DNA of 64,000 nucleotides, from positions 1-64,000 of the forward strand of contig NZ_FNWC01000006.1 of the NCBI RefSeq assembly GCF_900104635.1, written 5' to 3'. Positions within the stretch are counted from its first letter, which is position 1, and each line of letters starts with the position of its first letter. Positions 18,801-28,265 of this stretch are shown one piece after another. The notes beneath the pieces were generated by a model. The model worked only from the letters and a program-made list of their open reading frames with translations, searched no databases and was not told the origin of the DNA. Made by a program: the position numbers and the translations under genes. The DNA comes from Coprococcus phoceensis. GTDB lineage: Bacteria; Bacillota; Clostridia; Lachnospirales; Lachnospiraceae.

Positions 18801-21604
18801 AGACCGTTTGACCATGTCATCTCATATCCAAACAAACCTACAAAATCGTCAGTTGTATACTTTTGAGCAAGCTCATGTCCTTCTGTCCATTCCTCACTCA
18901 TAGAACCGTCTGTAATAGATGCACTGTCTGCGTTGTCAAACGAGTTCGAGTGATCTGTCAGTGCAAGGAAATCAAGATTTTCCACCCCTGAAGCATGTTC
19001 ATATGCCTGCTGTGCAGTTCCCGCACCATCGGAATAGCTTGTGTGGGAATGAAGCTGTCCAAAATAAAGATTATATTTTTCACTTGTTCTCTCTGTGTAA
19101 GAAAGTGTAACAATGTTGCTGTCTTCATATCCTTCTTTGACTGCTTTTACTTTGAACGTCATTGGAAGTTCTGACAACACAATTTTTTCTGTGTACTCTG
19201 TCCAATTCTGTCCATCGTCAGTAGAATATAAAATAGTTGCACCTTCTGTTGCACATTTCAAAGTGACTTCTGTGTTTTTCATAACTGCGCCGCCATTTGG
19301 TGTTGCCTCTACGTTTTTCACCTTGCCGCTTGTATATTTGTAAATTGTCTTAATACTGTCTGACACACCATCTTTTGATGCATATGCCCGCATATTTGCA
19401 GGAAGCTTTTCTAAGACAGGTTTGTTGGCATCATCGTATACTTTGTACTCTCCGCCATCTATTGAATAATAAATAGCCGCACCTTCTGTCGCACTTGTCA
19501 GTGTGATCTCGGTTCCCGTTGCCGCTTCTCCGGATGCCGGATCTGCTTTTACATAACCGCAGATATCATCCGCAATGACCGGACTTCCGGTAAGCACTAC
19601 CGAATCTATACGAAGTGTTCCTCTTTTATCTGGTGTTCCTTCTTTTCCATCTGCACGCTCTGTTCCTGCTACAAGACGAACATATAATTTCTCCGCATGT
19701 TCTGCTCCTTCCGGAACATCAAATTTAAAGTTAATGTATTCCCCCGGAGCATAGCTTGTCTTTGCAATCCCGTCTTTGACATCTCCCGATTTACTTACTT
19801 CATACGGTTTTCCATCTGAGCCATAGCTTGTATATTTGTAAGAATAAGAACCGGTTGTAAAATCCTCAAATTTTGTTCCATCTACAGAGTACTGAAGCTG
19901 ATAAGAGCCTGCCCCTGTCTTGCTTGAGCGAAGACGGAATGAAAGTTCCATCGCTCCGTATCCTTTTGAAGATAATGCAAATTGCAGGTAATCATTGTTC
20001 CCTGATCCTAATCCGGTACCGCCCATATAGTAAGAAGTAGAATCCGTGTTAGAGCTCGTTGCTTTTGTGTATGGGAGTACTTCTTTGCCGGACACAACTG
20101 CTGTATAATTTGCATCGGTATCCAACATGTCATTTGTCTTATACAAATCCCCTGCAATGCTTGTCTGCACACCAGCTTCTTCGTAGTTGGCATTTCCTGC
20201 CCACTGTGCCACATTCAGAACAGTATCTGTCTCTACCTGAACACCTTCTTTTGCCGGATAGAAATACATCAAGTACGCGTCTGCTGAGGAACCTTCTTTC
20301 TTTCCGAATGTTGTAAACGTACTATAGTATTCTATGTATTGATTTTTCTTTCCACCATACTCTGCATTGACACTTCTTAAAAAGAATCCGCCATTTTCGT
20401 CTGCTTTTTCTACTTCCCACAGACTATAATCACTTTCTTTTTCTTCTAACGTAAGGCTTCCACCACTTTTTCCAGTTGTGAGGTATTTGCCTTGTGCAGT
20501 AAGTGTGTAATATCCTGTCTTTTCATCTAATGATGCTTTCAAAACTGCTGAGCCTTCCGGTGCATCTAAAACATCTTCTTCCGATGGTTGTCCATCCAAT
20601 GCTGCCAGCCTTGTTCCACTTGCGGAAGCTGACATTACTTTTTTGTTTGCCGGATTGTAGATTACAAACACATCGCCGTCTTTTAACTCTGTGAGTCTTT
20701 GTCCTTCTGATGGATCCGGTTCTGGCTCCGGAGCCGGCTCTTCTTCCACTGTATACGAAAATACTTTCTGTTCACTGTTATTGAATCCTTCTTTTTGTGA
20801 ATATGCAGTGATTGTTGTATTTTCTGTAATCGTGATTGCTGCATCATATTTTGTAAATTCCTGTGCATCATTTACTTTGTAGTAAATTTCTGCCCCCTCG
20901 GTCTGGCAGGATAATGTGACCTCTGTTCCGGCTGCCACCTTGCCAGGTTCTACGGATGCCTCAACCTCGGCACAAGTCTCGGTCGTTTCTCCGCCATCTT
21001 CTGTTGTTGTTCCTTTAATCACAATATGGTTAATATTGCTTGCTCCGGTCGGTGCAACTGTACCGCCGTTCACACTTGTTGTCCCAACTTTTTTTACACG
21101 AAGTGCAAAATTCTGTCCGGAAAGCTCTGCCGGAAGTTTCACATCTTTGTATAATTGTGTCAAATTGGTACTTGTAATTTCTACCGCTCCGCCGTCAACG
21201 ACTGTCCAACTCTGTCCTTTATCCAAAGAATATTCCAATTGGAAATTTTTTGCTCCTGTATTTGAGGAACGAAGCGAAGCCGAAAATGTTAAATTTTCAT
21301 ACTTTTCTGCATTGATTTCGGAAATGGTCCAATAACCTTCTTCTTCCCAGTTATTCGCCGCCAGGCTTTTTGACGAATATCCGGTATAAGTTGCTCCTGT
21401 GACATTAAGCTGTCCACTTCCTGATGTCGCACCTGCCGGAAGGCTGGAAGGCGCGGAATCCTTGTCCTTGTATTCCCATGCTGCGATTGTCTGAACTGTC
21501 TCTGCCGCTTTTGAAGGAAGACTGATGTTGCTACATACCATCATAACTGCAAGAAGCACTGCAAACATTCGTGACACGATACTGATTTTTCTACCTTGTT
21601 TCAT
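15836..21604 (-). CDS. Giant secreted PHP-domain (CehA/McbA-like) surface protein
   Basis: The 1922-residue protein has a signal peptide (about 1-34). Beta-rich modules follow, with chitobiase-like repeats of the form GAEIYYKVND and GAAIYYSIDGGEY. A PHP metallohydrolase domain starts near residue 850 (GQLHSHTSYSDG, then ALTDHSNSFDN and NNQDNHKG, supplying metal-binding His and Asp). A GATase-like region lies near 1300, OB-fold-like domains near 1600-1750 and a FIVAR-like helical domain near 1795. The C-terminus is an Asn/Gly-rich linker, AQTGD, a hydrophobic helix and KKRK, resembling a sorting signal. The PHP domain suggests phosphoester hydrolysis; the substrate is unknown. It follows the 5'-nucleotidase by 97 bases. 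Confidence 0.82.
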   Translation of the reverse strand: MKQGRKISIVSRMFAVLLAVMMVCSNISLPSKAAETVQTIAAWEYKDKDSAPSSLPAGATSGSGQLNVTGATYTGYSSKSLAANNWEEEGYWTISEINAEKYENLTFSASLRSSNTGAKNFQLEYSLDKGQSWTVVDGGAVEITSTNLTQLYKDVKLPAELSGQNFALRVKKVGTTSVNGGTVAPTGASNINHIVIKGTTTEDGGETTETCAEVEASVEPGKVAAGTEVTLSCQTEGAEIYYKVNDAQEFTKYDAAITITENTTITAYSQKEGFNNSEQKVFSYTVEEEPAPEPEPDPSEGQRLTELKDGDVFVIYNPANKKVMSASASGTRLAALDGQPSEEDVLDAPEGSAVLKASLDEKTGYYTLTAQGKYLTTGKSGGSLTLEEKESDYSLWEVEKADENGGFFLRSVNAEYGGKKNQYIEYYSTFTTFGKKEGSSADAYLMYFYPAKEGVQVETDTVLNVAQWAGNANYEEAGVQTSIAGDLYKTNDMLDTDANYTAVVSGKEVLPYTKATSSNTDSTSYYMGGTGLGSGNNDYLQFALSSKGYGAMELSFRLRSSKTGAGSYQLQYSVDGTKFEDFTTGSYSYKYTSYGSDGKPYEVSKSGDVKDGIAKTSYAPGEYINFKFDVPEGAEHAEKLYVRLVAGTERADGKEGTPDKRGTLRIDSVVLTGSPVIADDICGYVKADPASGEAATGTEITLTSATEGAAIYYSIDGGEYKVYDDANKPVLEKLPANMRAYASKDGVSDSIKTIYKYTSGKVKNVEATPNGGAVMKNTEVTLKCATEGATILYSTDDGQNWTEYTEKIVLSELPMTFKVKAVKEGYEDSNIVTLSYTERTSEKYNLYFGQLHSHTSYSDGAGTAQQAYEHASGVENLDFLALTDHSNSFDNADSASITDGSMSEEWTEGHELAQKYTTDDFVGLFGYEMTWSNGLGHMNTFNTEGFQSRTQTEFSTYSTALQNYYAALKTAPQSISQFNHPGTTFGDFSDFAHYDEEIDKLITTIEVGNGEGAIGSSGYFPSYEYYQRALDKGWHVAPTNNQDNHKGLWGDANTARSVVLADSLTQENIYDAMRNYRVYATEDNDLNIYYTLDGYEMGSILSEGQVGDTVTLKAELSDKTDDSIGKVQVITNGGLVLKEETVAANTDTVEFQIDNNYSYYYLKITETDGDIAVTAPVWVGEVEAAGINGISTTEVLPVKGEALPVTLDLYNNENTDMTINSITFSVDGENVHEVDLEKNNLTKVDSMGTASYTFDYTYDKVGNMELNVTVNATLNGVEKVYSSVLKLTYVTPEMVTKVIIDGTHYNDYVTGYYGGNVGNFTKIAGDKNVKVEVVKDEITPEMLEDCALLVVSAPAKKTGTANAGDYKPSHFSDEFINMVKDYTDKGGTLIACGIADYQDTTSGQTATEMNKLLKAVGATTTLNSDEAYDETNNGGQPYRLYLKNYNKDSKYLEGAVEDQEYSAYSGCTVNLDKDAVAAGKAEALITGYDTTYSIDCKDENGNPVSGSPVVVEKGDMVALAHETLDSGANVFVAGTVFISDFEVKAEQDNIWDLPYLNKTIVENILDEVTVELETTPIETVRKEGKMGDVFAIEGYVTAGTSNENNKFFDAIYVQDDTAGITVFPYAQTGLEIGTKIRITGYVDAYQGDKEIQIIKSEIIPDDTHVYDPEKLSAKDAMNYEENGGKLVQISGKVTDVVYSADGTGVSQFWIEDGSGEKGNVFIDGYITSGTTGKNELASFVKKGATVSAVGLVYAHPEGESDIPVTCLRVRNCDEIKQEQTGVTVDKNALLEEIEKLPAKSQSSYTEESWNNYATALKEAQRVYADENATQAEVDAAVKALQDAKKALVEKSNNGNGGNNNNDGNTGNGGNAGSGSQNGNGKKPQNTANKGAQTGDQQAVTMYLVLIAASVIAVSFTKKRKVN

Positions 21605-21701
21605 AAAAATCCTCCTCGTCTCAATTAAATTGTTACATTGTACTATTTTGCTACAGTTGTTATTTCTTTTCTACCATACTTTTGCAAAGTTCCAGTTAAA
21701 T

Positions 21702-23792
21702 CTATCCTCTATTCTCTTTTTTTCTAGCAGAAAGCTCTATAGCTGCCACACCTGCGCCGCCAGCAATAACTAACACTACCCATGGCATTGTACTTGCTGT
21801 ATCGCCTGTTTTTGGACTCCTTTTTGGCGGTGTAATTGGTTTCGGAGCCGGTGTTGTGTCCGGTTTTTCTTCTGGTTTGGAATCTGTTGTCTTCAGAAGT
21901 TCTTCTGCGATTGCTTTCACGTTCTGAAGTTCTGTCTTTTCTTCTGTTGCCAAATCACCTGAAGATAAAATATAGTTTACCTGATCTAAAATATTTTGAA
22001 TCTCTGTTCGATCTGCCTCTGTCAAAGAAGCCTTGTCATAACTTCCAAGTGCATCTTTCCACTGCTGAATCTTGTTCTGTAATGTCAATGTATGAACAGT
22101 TGTATCTAACTCAATGTTCAATCCTTTTGTATCACGGTGTTCTCTCAATGCCGCAATCGTACTTAAATTATCTACCGGAGCTTCATCCATCGGTACAAGC
22201 GGTGTCATTCCTTTAAATACAGAACCGTCCAGTGTTGCACAGTATTCATTTACACATACGTTGTATGTCTTTGTTGTGTCGTTGACATCAATCATCTGAC
22301 CGTCATCTGTCATGATGGATAATACTTTGATTCCACCGTCTACAACTTTATATGTTGCTGTGATACCTGCAAACTGATCTCCCAAATTCGAAGCCTGATA
22401 TGCCACAGTAGAATCAATTTCCGGATTTAATCCAATCAAAGCACGCTCCAGCTGCTGTCCCATCTGTTGTCCGGTAATCGCAAATGTCAAAATGCGGTTT
22501 CCAAATGGTGAGATTGTGTAAATATCTGCCACCGTAATATCACGGCTTGACGCTCCTTCTGCCATCTCAAGGTTTGCACGGATTCCACCTCTGTTTGCAA
22601 ATGCTGCCACTGTGTTCTGATCTTTTGTCGCTGCAAGCATCATATCTGCAAGCCAGTTACCTGCGATAGAAGATGTCCCGTTCGTCTCATCGATAAAGTC
22701 TTTTGTAATACTTTGGTCAACTGTTCCGAGTACTTCGTACATCTCACCTTTTACTGCATCCCATGCCGCCTGACTGATCTTTGTAACTTCCGGATCTAAT
22801 TGTGTATTATTTCCATTGTTGTAATATAAGTAAGAATGATCTCCGCCTTTTGGAGAAATGTCCCTGAATTCCGGTGTTGTCACTTCTACGTCTTTTGTCT
22901 CAGGATTCACTTTAATCTCTGCTGTAGAATATCCATATGCATAGCAATTTCCCTGCATATAGTCGATACCGTTATCAGCAGTTCCATTTACATTTTTATG
23001 TGTATGTCCCCCTGCCACAAGATCAACGACTTCCGGATCCATCTCTTCTGCAATCGATTTTGGATCAGAATGTGCAAGAATAACCACAATATCGGCTTTC
23101 TTATCTACTTCTTCCGCAAGTTCCTTTAATTTTTCCCGATTGTCATCGATTGTATATGGTGCAATCTGAGAAGCCTTGATATCTGCTGAGTAGTCATCTG
23201 CCCAGCCGACGATTCCGACCTTGTAATCTCCTTTGTCTACGATCGTATAATCCTGTGTGAATTCTACACGTTCACCACTGTCTTTATAGTACAGGTTACT
23301 CATAAGAACAGGAATATCCGAATCCCCCTTGTAAGAACCAATCTCATATGGAGCCATGGTTCCTTTTGCATCTGTCGCATATGTTTTTACATCCCAGTCA
23401 AACTCATGGTTTCCAAGTCCTACCGCATCATAGTCCATCTGATCATATGCTGCACGCATTGCTGCACCATAAGTCAGATTAGAATGTGGCGTACCTTGAT
23501 AGATATCACCGGTATCCAAAAGCAGTACGTCCTCATACGCATCGTTATTGCGTGCATCGTTTACAATTTTTGAAAAATATGCAAGACGATATTCAAACGT
23601 ATCCTCTTTGTAACTGGAGACATCTGTAATGTATCCATGTACATCTGTCGTCTCAAATACTTTTATTGTGTCCCATCCAGTGTAATCTGGCTCCTGTGTT
23701 CCTGCATCTTCTGCAAATACTGCCGGTACATAAGATGCTGTCATTGTCAGAACCATCGCCATAGCACCTAATCTTTTTGATAACTTATTCAT
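21702..23792 (-). CDS. Wall-anchored 5'-nucleotidase / cyclic phosphodiesterase
   Basis: The 696-residue protein has a signal peptide (about 1-27) and a calcineurin-like metallophosphatase domain (ETTDVHGYI, LLDTGDIYQG, GLGNHEFDWD, AGGHTHKN). A 5'-nucleotidase C-terminal domain follows (FANRGGIRANLE, TISPFGNRI). The C-terminus has SPKTG, a hydrophobic helix and ARKK, a sortase signal of the (S/P)PxTG kind known for clostridial sortase. It would dephosphorylate extracellular nucleotides to nucleosides at the cell surface. It lies 30 bases after punA in the nucleoside operon, matching that role. Confidence 0.92.
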   Translation of the reverse strand: MNKLSKRLGAMAMVLTMTASYVPAVFAEDAGTQEPDYTGWDTIKVFETTDVHGYITDVSSYKEDTFEYRLAYFSKIVNDARNNDAYEDVLLLDTGDIYQGTPHSNLTYGAAMRAAYDQMDYDAVGLGNHEFDWDVKTYATDAKGTMAPYEIGSYKGDSDIPVLMSNLYYKDSGERVEFTQDYTIVDKGDYKVGIVGWADDYSADIKASQIAPYTIDDNREKLKELAEEVDKKADIVVILAHSDPKSIAEEMDPEVVDLVAGGHTHKNVNGTADNGIDYMQGNCYAYGYSTAEIKVNPETKDVEVTTPEFRDISPKGGDHSYLYYNNGNNTQLDPEVTKISQAAWDAVKGEMYEVLGTVDQSITKDFIDETNGTSSIAGNWLADMMLAATKDQNTVAAFANRGGIRANLEMAEGASSRDITVADIYTISPFGNRILTFAITGQQMGQQLERALIGLNPEIDSTVAYQASNLGDQFAGITATYKVVDGGIKVLSIMTDDGQMIDVNDTTKTYNVCVNEYCATLDGSVFKGMTPLVPMDEAPVDNLSTIAALREHRDTKGLNIELDTTVHTLTLQNKIQQWKDALGSYDKASLTEADRTEIQNILDQVNYILSSGDLATEEKTELQNVKAIAEELLKTTDSKPEEKPDTTPAPKPITPPKRSPKTGDTASTMPWVVLVIAGGAGVAAIELSARKKENRG

Positions 23793-23822
23793 TTTCTTTT
23801 CCCCTTCCTTTACGGAAACTCT

Positions 23823-24644
23823 TTAGATGTTTGTTACAATTCCTGTAATCAGTTCTTTAAACTGTTTCGCTACACGGTCTGCCGTCTCCTGTACTTCTTT
23901 GTGATCTAATTTTTCTGTCGACATTCCCGCTGCAAGATTTGTAATACATGAAATTCCACATACCTCCATTCCCATATGATGTGCAGCCATCGCTTCACAT
24001 GCCGTACTCATACCAACAGCATCTCCGCCGAGTGTTCTTGCAAGACGAACCTCTGCCGGTGTCTCATATGCTGGTCCTGTAAACTGCATATATACACCTT
24101 CCTGCATTTTGATTCCCATTTTTTCTGCTGTATCTTTGATGATTTTACGCATACGCTGGCTGTATACCTCGCTCATATCTGGAAATCTTACGCCGAGTTC
24201 ATCTATATTTTCACCGATCAGAGGGCTTGGTATTGCAATTGTAATATGGTCATTGATGATCATAAAATCTCCCGGTTTAAAATCAAAGTTTGCACCACCT
24301 GCTGCATTGGTCAGGATTAATTTTTTTGCTCCGAGCATTCCCATCAGTCTTGTTGGAAGCACTACATCTGACATCGGATATCCCTCATAAAAATGTACTC
24401 TTCCCTGCATGATCACAACTGGTACTTCATTCACATAACCAAATACAAATCTTCCTTTATGACCTGCTACTGTTGAAGTTGGAAATCCTTCGATTTCCGT
24501 ATAGTTGATCGTCTGCTCAATCTGAATCTCATCTGCGTAATCTCCAAGACCTGACCCCAAGATCAATGCAACCTCCGGCTGAAAATCAATTCTTTTTCGA
24601 ATACTCTCCACGCATATCATCAATTTTTCATATACTTTATTCAT
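23823..24644 (-). CDS. punA: Purine-nucleoside phosphorylase
   Basis: The 273-residue cytoplasmic enzyme splits inosine and guanosine (and deoxy forms) with phosphate into base and (deoxy)ribose-1-phosphate. Phosphate- and substrate-binding segments are visible as LGSGLGDYAD, AGHKGRFVFG and LTNAAGG, placing it in the trimeric class. Length is typical. It stands 19 bases after the Crp-family regulator gene. Its product feeds DeoB and DeoC encoded upstream in the operon. Confidence 0.94.
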   Translation of the reverse strand: MNKVYEKLMICVESIRKRIDFQPEVALILGSGLGDYADEIQIEQTINYTEIEGFPTSTVAGHKGRFVFGYVNEVPVVIMQGRVHFYEGYPMSDVVLPTRLMGMLGAKKLILTNAAGGANFDFKPGDFMIINDHITIAIPSPLIGENIDELGVRFPDMSEVYSQRMRKIIKDTAEKMGIKMQEGVYMQFTGPAYETPAEVRLARTLGGDAVGMSTACEAMAAHHMGMEVCGISCITNLAAGMSTEKLDHKEVQETADRVAKQFKELITGIVTNI

Positions 24645-24663
24645 CTTTTTACCTCTTTTCCCT

Positions 24664-25392
24664 TTATTCCAAAGTTACGATTTTGGAAATGATTTCTTTT
24701 AAACGTTCATACTGTGATTGATCGACCAAAATTTTATTTCCTTCTTTAGTTATCAATCCTTGTTCTGATAGCTTTTTTACTGATCGATTGATCGTTTTTA
24801 AGCAAAGCCCTGTTGAGTTAGATAATCCCTGCTGACCACCTCGGACCTGCAGAAGACCATTTTTTGCGTAACGCTCAAATCGTTCCACGAGAAGCATCGA
24901 AAGTCTGTCCGCCCCTTGAAGAAATAATAAAGTCCGCCCTTTTCTTCCCTCCTCCAGAAGATAGTTTGCAACTTGCTTTGCCTCCTGTTTTAATGCATGA
25001 ATATCCGCACTCATCCATTTTTCAAAATTTGCTCTCGACATTTTTACAACGGTACATCTTGTCACTGTTCTAAGCGTTGTCCTATAAGTCTTCATATCCA
25101 TGATGTACTCCATCCCACCCATTGCATACACATTATCGAACCGCATAAACTCATACGCTACTCCATGCACTCTATAGTCAATGGCTTCGATAATTCCTTT
25201 TCCGATGAAATAAATATTTTCTACAGGTGCATTTTCGCGTACGAATATCACACCCTTATCCATCTCTTCTATATGAAATGAATCCATCACCCAAAGTGGC
25301 GCCGTCCTGAAATATTCTTTAAACTGTTCCTGACGTTTTTTATCAATGTCTTTTAAAAATGGAAGTGCATCATATAAAGTCTTATATCCCAC
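24664..25392 (-). CDS. Crp/Fnr-family transcriptional regulator
   Basis: The 242-residue protein has a cyclic-nucleotide-binding-like beta barrel (about 25-135) and a C-terminal winged helix (about 160-225) with the recognition helix LCLKTINRSVKKL. No Fnr-type cysteine cluster is present, so it is unlikely to bind an Fe-S cluster; the effector is unknown. Being inside the nucleoside operon it probably controls it. The palindrome AGGAC-N4-GTCCT in the operon promoter has the 5-4-5 geometry of Crp/Fnr sites and is the best candidate target. Confidence 0.82.
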   Translation of the reverse strand: MGYKTLYDALPFLKDIDKKRQEQFKEYFRTAPLWVMDSFHIEEMDKGVIFVRENAPVENIYFIGKGIIEAIDYRVHGVAYEFMRFDNVYAMGGMEYIMDMKTYRTTLRTVTRCTVVKMSRANFEKWMSADIHALKQEAKQVANYLLEEGRKGRTLLFLQGADRLSMLLVERFERYAKNGLLQVRGGQQGLSNSTGLCLKTINRSVKKLSEQGLITKEGNKILVDQSQYERLKEIISKIVTLE

Positions 25393-25410
25393 ACACTATT
25401 CACCTCTCTT

Positions 25411-26049
25411 TTATCGTCTTTGGCTGAATAGTCCTGTCTTTTCCATTTGTTTTTGAACAATCTCAGCTAAAAACTGAATGACCGGTCCTGCCGCCAATGC
25501 TGTCAGAATCGTAATGATTCCAAGCTTTCCTCCAAGCACAAATCCAAGCACAATACAACAGATGTCAAAACATACTTTTACTACACGGAACTGTTTGTTC
25601 ACCTTGTCTCTGATTGTCATTACAAATCCGGTAAACGGATCTAGTCCGACATCCGCCGTAATGTACATTGCAACCCCCATATAAAGCAGGAAACAACCGA
25701 TTGCTGCACCTGCAATCTGTACCGGAAGTGTCTGAACCTTAAACAACATGTGATATAATCTTCCACCCAGATCTACAACGAACCCATATGGAATAATATA
25801 AATAAATGTTCCAATATTTACATAGTGTCTTTCCCAAAAGAATATAATCACTACAAGAACAATATTTACAATGTTAGATGCCATTCCAAGCTGTTCTGAA
25901 GAAAGATTTAAAGCGCTTCTGATTCCGTCATAGACAATTCCAACCGGATCATTTCCAAGTGCTGCGGCAGCATTGAATGCTACACCTGTCCCGACTAGAA
26001 TAATTCCCAAAATTGCTAGAATAATTCTTATCCTTTTTTCTCTTTTCAC
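25411..26049 (-). CDS. YitT/YczE-family membrane protein
   Basis: The 212-residue protein has about five predicted membrane segments and the N-terminal AAALGNDPVGIVYDGIRS together with DVGLDPFTGFV. This internal similarity is typical of the YczE/YyaS/YitT group. Transport or accessory roles have been proposed for the family but not shown. It is flanked by deoB (13 bases) and the Crp-family gene (18 bases), so it belongs to the nucleoside operon. Confidence 0.8.
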   Translation of the reverse strand: MKREKRIRIILAILGIILVGTGVAFNAAAALGNDPVGIVYDGIRSALNLSSEQLGMASNIVNIVLVVIIFFWERHYVNIGTFIYIIPYGFVVDLGGRLYHMLFKVQTLPVQIAGAAIGCFLLYMGVAMYITADVGLDPFTGFVMTIRDKVNKQFRVVKVCFDICCIVLGFVLGGKLGIITILTALAAGPVIQFLAEIVQKQMEKTGLFSQRR

Positions 26050-26062
26050 GTTTTTTCTCTCT

Positions 26063-27253
26063 TTACACTAGTTTATTTAAAATAGATTTTCCGATTGTTC
26101 CATCCGGCATCGCAACGCCAAAGTTTTCTGCTACAGATGCCCCAATCACCGCAAATGTATCTTCATTTTCAATTGGACCTCCATGCCCCATCTTCTTTGC
26201 ATAGGCAACAAACGGCACATATTCTCTTGTATGATCTGTTCCGGTATACGTCGGGTCATTTCCGTGATCTGCCGTCAAAATCAGTAGATCGTCTTCCCTT
26301 AACTGTTCCAAAAGAACACCCAGATTTTTATCGAATTTTTCAATCTCTTTTCCGTATCCTTCCACATCTCTTCGATGTCCCCAAAGAGCATCGAAGTCAA
26401 CAAGATTAACAAAGCAAAGTCCGTGGAAATCCTTTTTACTGATCTCGATGGTCTGCTCCATTCCATGAACCGAACTGTCTGAATGATGTGTCTCTGTAAT
26501 TCCTTCGCCGCAGAAAATATCATTGATCTTTCCTACGCCAATTACATCAAGACCTTTGTCTTTTAATGCATTCAACGCTGTTCTTCCCGTTGGTTTTAAA
26601 GCGTAATCATGGCGATTGCTTGTACGCTTAAATTCTCCTTTTTTCCTTCCAACATATGGTCTTGCAATGACACGTCCCACTCTCCACTCATCTTTCAGCG
26701 TGATCTCTCTTGCAATTTCACAGCAGCGGTACAGATTTTGCAGATCAAATGTCTCCTCATTTCCACAAATCTGAAGAACCGAATCGGCAGATGTATACAC
26801 GATCATTGCCCCTGTGTTGATCTCTTCTTCACCAAGCTCCTCAATAATCTCTGTTCCGCTTGCACTTTTATTTCCGATGACTTTTTTGCCACACTGTTTT
26901 TCTAATTCTGCAATCAGTTCCGGCGGAAATCCGGTATCTGTAAATGTCTTAAACGGTCTTTCTGTCTTGATTCCCATCATCTCCCAATGTCCGGTCATCG
27001 TATCTTTTCCATTGCTTGCCTCACCAAGTCTCATATAACGTCCTTTTGGTTCTTCGACTTTTTCCATCTTCCCTGCCGAATGCAAATTTAACATTCCTAA
27101 TTTTTGCAGATTTGGAATCTCCAATGTGCCCATTTTTTCCAAAATATGTCCAAATGTATCTACGCCTTCATCTCCGAATTTTTTTGAATCCGGCATTGCT
27201 CCGATTCCAAGTGAATCAAGAACAATCACAAATATTCTTTTATACTCGTTCAT
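26063..27253 (-). CDS. deoB: Phosphopentomutase
   Basis: The 396-residue cytoplasmic enzyme interconverts ribose- or deoxyribose-1-phosphate and the 5-phosphates. The alkaline-phosphatase superfamily metal sites are visible ([11 protein letters not shown] near the start, [18 protein letters not shown] near residue 330). Length is typical. It connects the nucleoside phosphorylases in the operon to DeoC and the pentose phosphate pathway. It follows add by 23 bases. Confidence 0.95.
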   Translation of the reverse strand: MNEYKRIFVIVLDSLGIGAMPDSKKFGDEGVDTFGHILEKMGTLEIPNLQKLGMLNLHSAGKMEKVEEPKGRYMRLGEASNGKDTMTGHWEMMGIKTERPFKTFTDTGFPPELIAELEKQCGKKVIGNKSASGTEIIEELGEEEINTGAMIVYTSADSVLQICGNEETFDLQNLYRCCEIAREITLKDEWRVGRVIARPYVGRKKGEFKRTSNRHDYALKPTGRTALNALKDKGLDVIGVGKINDIFCGEGITETHHSDSSVHGMEQTIEISKKDFHGLCFVNLVDFDALWGHRRDVEGYGKEIEKFDKNLGVLLEQLREDDLLILTADHGNDPTYTGTDHTREYVPFVAYAKKMGHGGPIENEDTFAVIGASVAENFGVAMPDGTIGKSILNKLV

Positions 27254-27276
27254 TTATTCTCACCTCATTTTATTTG

Positions 27277-28254
27277 TTAGATTACGTCTAGTTTTTTATA
27301 AAGTCTGTGTTTTAGTTCTTCAGATGCAAATGCTGTCTCCGACGCATTTCGCATCATCAAAAGGATCTCCTCATCACTTACTCCATACATACTTTGAATA
27401 AATTCAAGCTCTTTTGTCATGGACGTACTGCTCACTGTCCGATTATCTGTATTAACACTGACAAGCAGACCGGCATTTAAAAATTCTTTAATTGGATATT
27501 CTTCCGGTCTCTTGACTGCTTTTGTCTGAAGGTTGCTGATCGGACATATCTCAACTCCAATATGGCGCTCTTTTACCAATTTTTGTATCTCTTCATGACC
27601 TCGCATCGCAATACCATGTCCGATTCTTTTTGCCCCGGCTTCTATCGCATCTACAATATTCTGGGCATTTCCACATTCTCCGGCATGAATAGTAAAAGGC
27701 ATACCAAGCTTCTTTGTCTGTTCAAAGAGTTCCATAAACTCTGTCATTGGATATTGTGCTTCTGCTCCTGCTAAATCGGCTGCACACACACCCCTTCCAA
27801 GAAACTGGCATGCCGTTTTTATCATCTGATAATTCTGCTTCGCACTATGATGTCTCATAGCACATGTTATTACATTATATTCTACTCCAAAGTCTTTTTT
27901 CCCTTTTTCGAGCCCATTTAAAAGTGATTCTATCACCTGCTCTGTGTTCATCTGTTCCGACACATGAAAAAGTGGTGCAAAGCGAATCTCAGCATAACAC
28001 ACATTTTCCTGGCTCATTGTTCGAAGTACATCATATCCCGCTCCAAAAAGTCCCTCTTCATCTGTAAGACACTGCCCCGGAAGATCAAATTTTTTCAAAT
28101 ATTCCACAAGGCTTGTACACTCATCGGAAACACTGAGCTCTTCGCAAGACACAGCTCTTTGAAGCCGTGTCTCTACGAACTCTTTACTTAAGGAACCATC
28201 CAGATGACAATGCAGTTCGATTTTTGGTAACTGTCTCAATTCGTTTACTGTCAT
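27277..28254 (-). CDS. add: Adenosine deaminase
   Basis: The 325-residue cytoplasmic amidohydrolase converts (deoxy)adenosine to (deoxy)inosine, which PunA then cleaves. The zinc-binding HCHLDGS motif (about residues 15-21), TIHAGE and the NTDNRTVS segment near the C-terminus are present. Length matches bacterial Add. It lies 11 bases after cdd in the same operon. Confidence 0.92.
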   Translation of the reverse strand: MTVNELRQLPKIELHCHLDGSLSKEFVETRLQRAVSCEELSVSDECTSLVEYLKKFDLPGQCLTDEEGLFGAGYDVLRTMSQENVCYAEIRFAPLFHVSEQMNTEQVIESLLNGLEKGKKDFGVEYNVITCAMRHHSAKQNYQMIKTACQFLGRGVCAADLAGAEAQYPMTEFMELFEQTKKLGMPFTIHAGECGNAQNIVDAIEAGAKRIGHGIAMRGHEEIQKLVKERHIGVEICPISNLQTKAVKRPEEYPIKEFLNAGLLVSVNTDNRTVSSTSMTKELEFIQSMYGVSDEEILLMMRNASETAFASEELKHRLYKKLDVI

Positions 28255-28265
28255 ATTTTTCTCCT

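Noticed and set aside
15914..21335. Many plus-strand frames opposite the PHP-domain protein
   Set aside because: The minus-strand frame is uninterrupted for 1922 codons with signal peptide and domains; the others lack starts and motifs.
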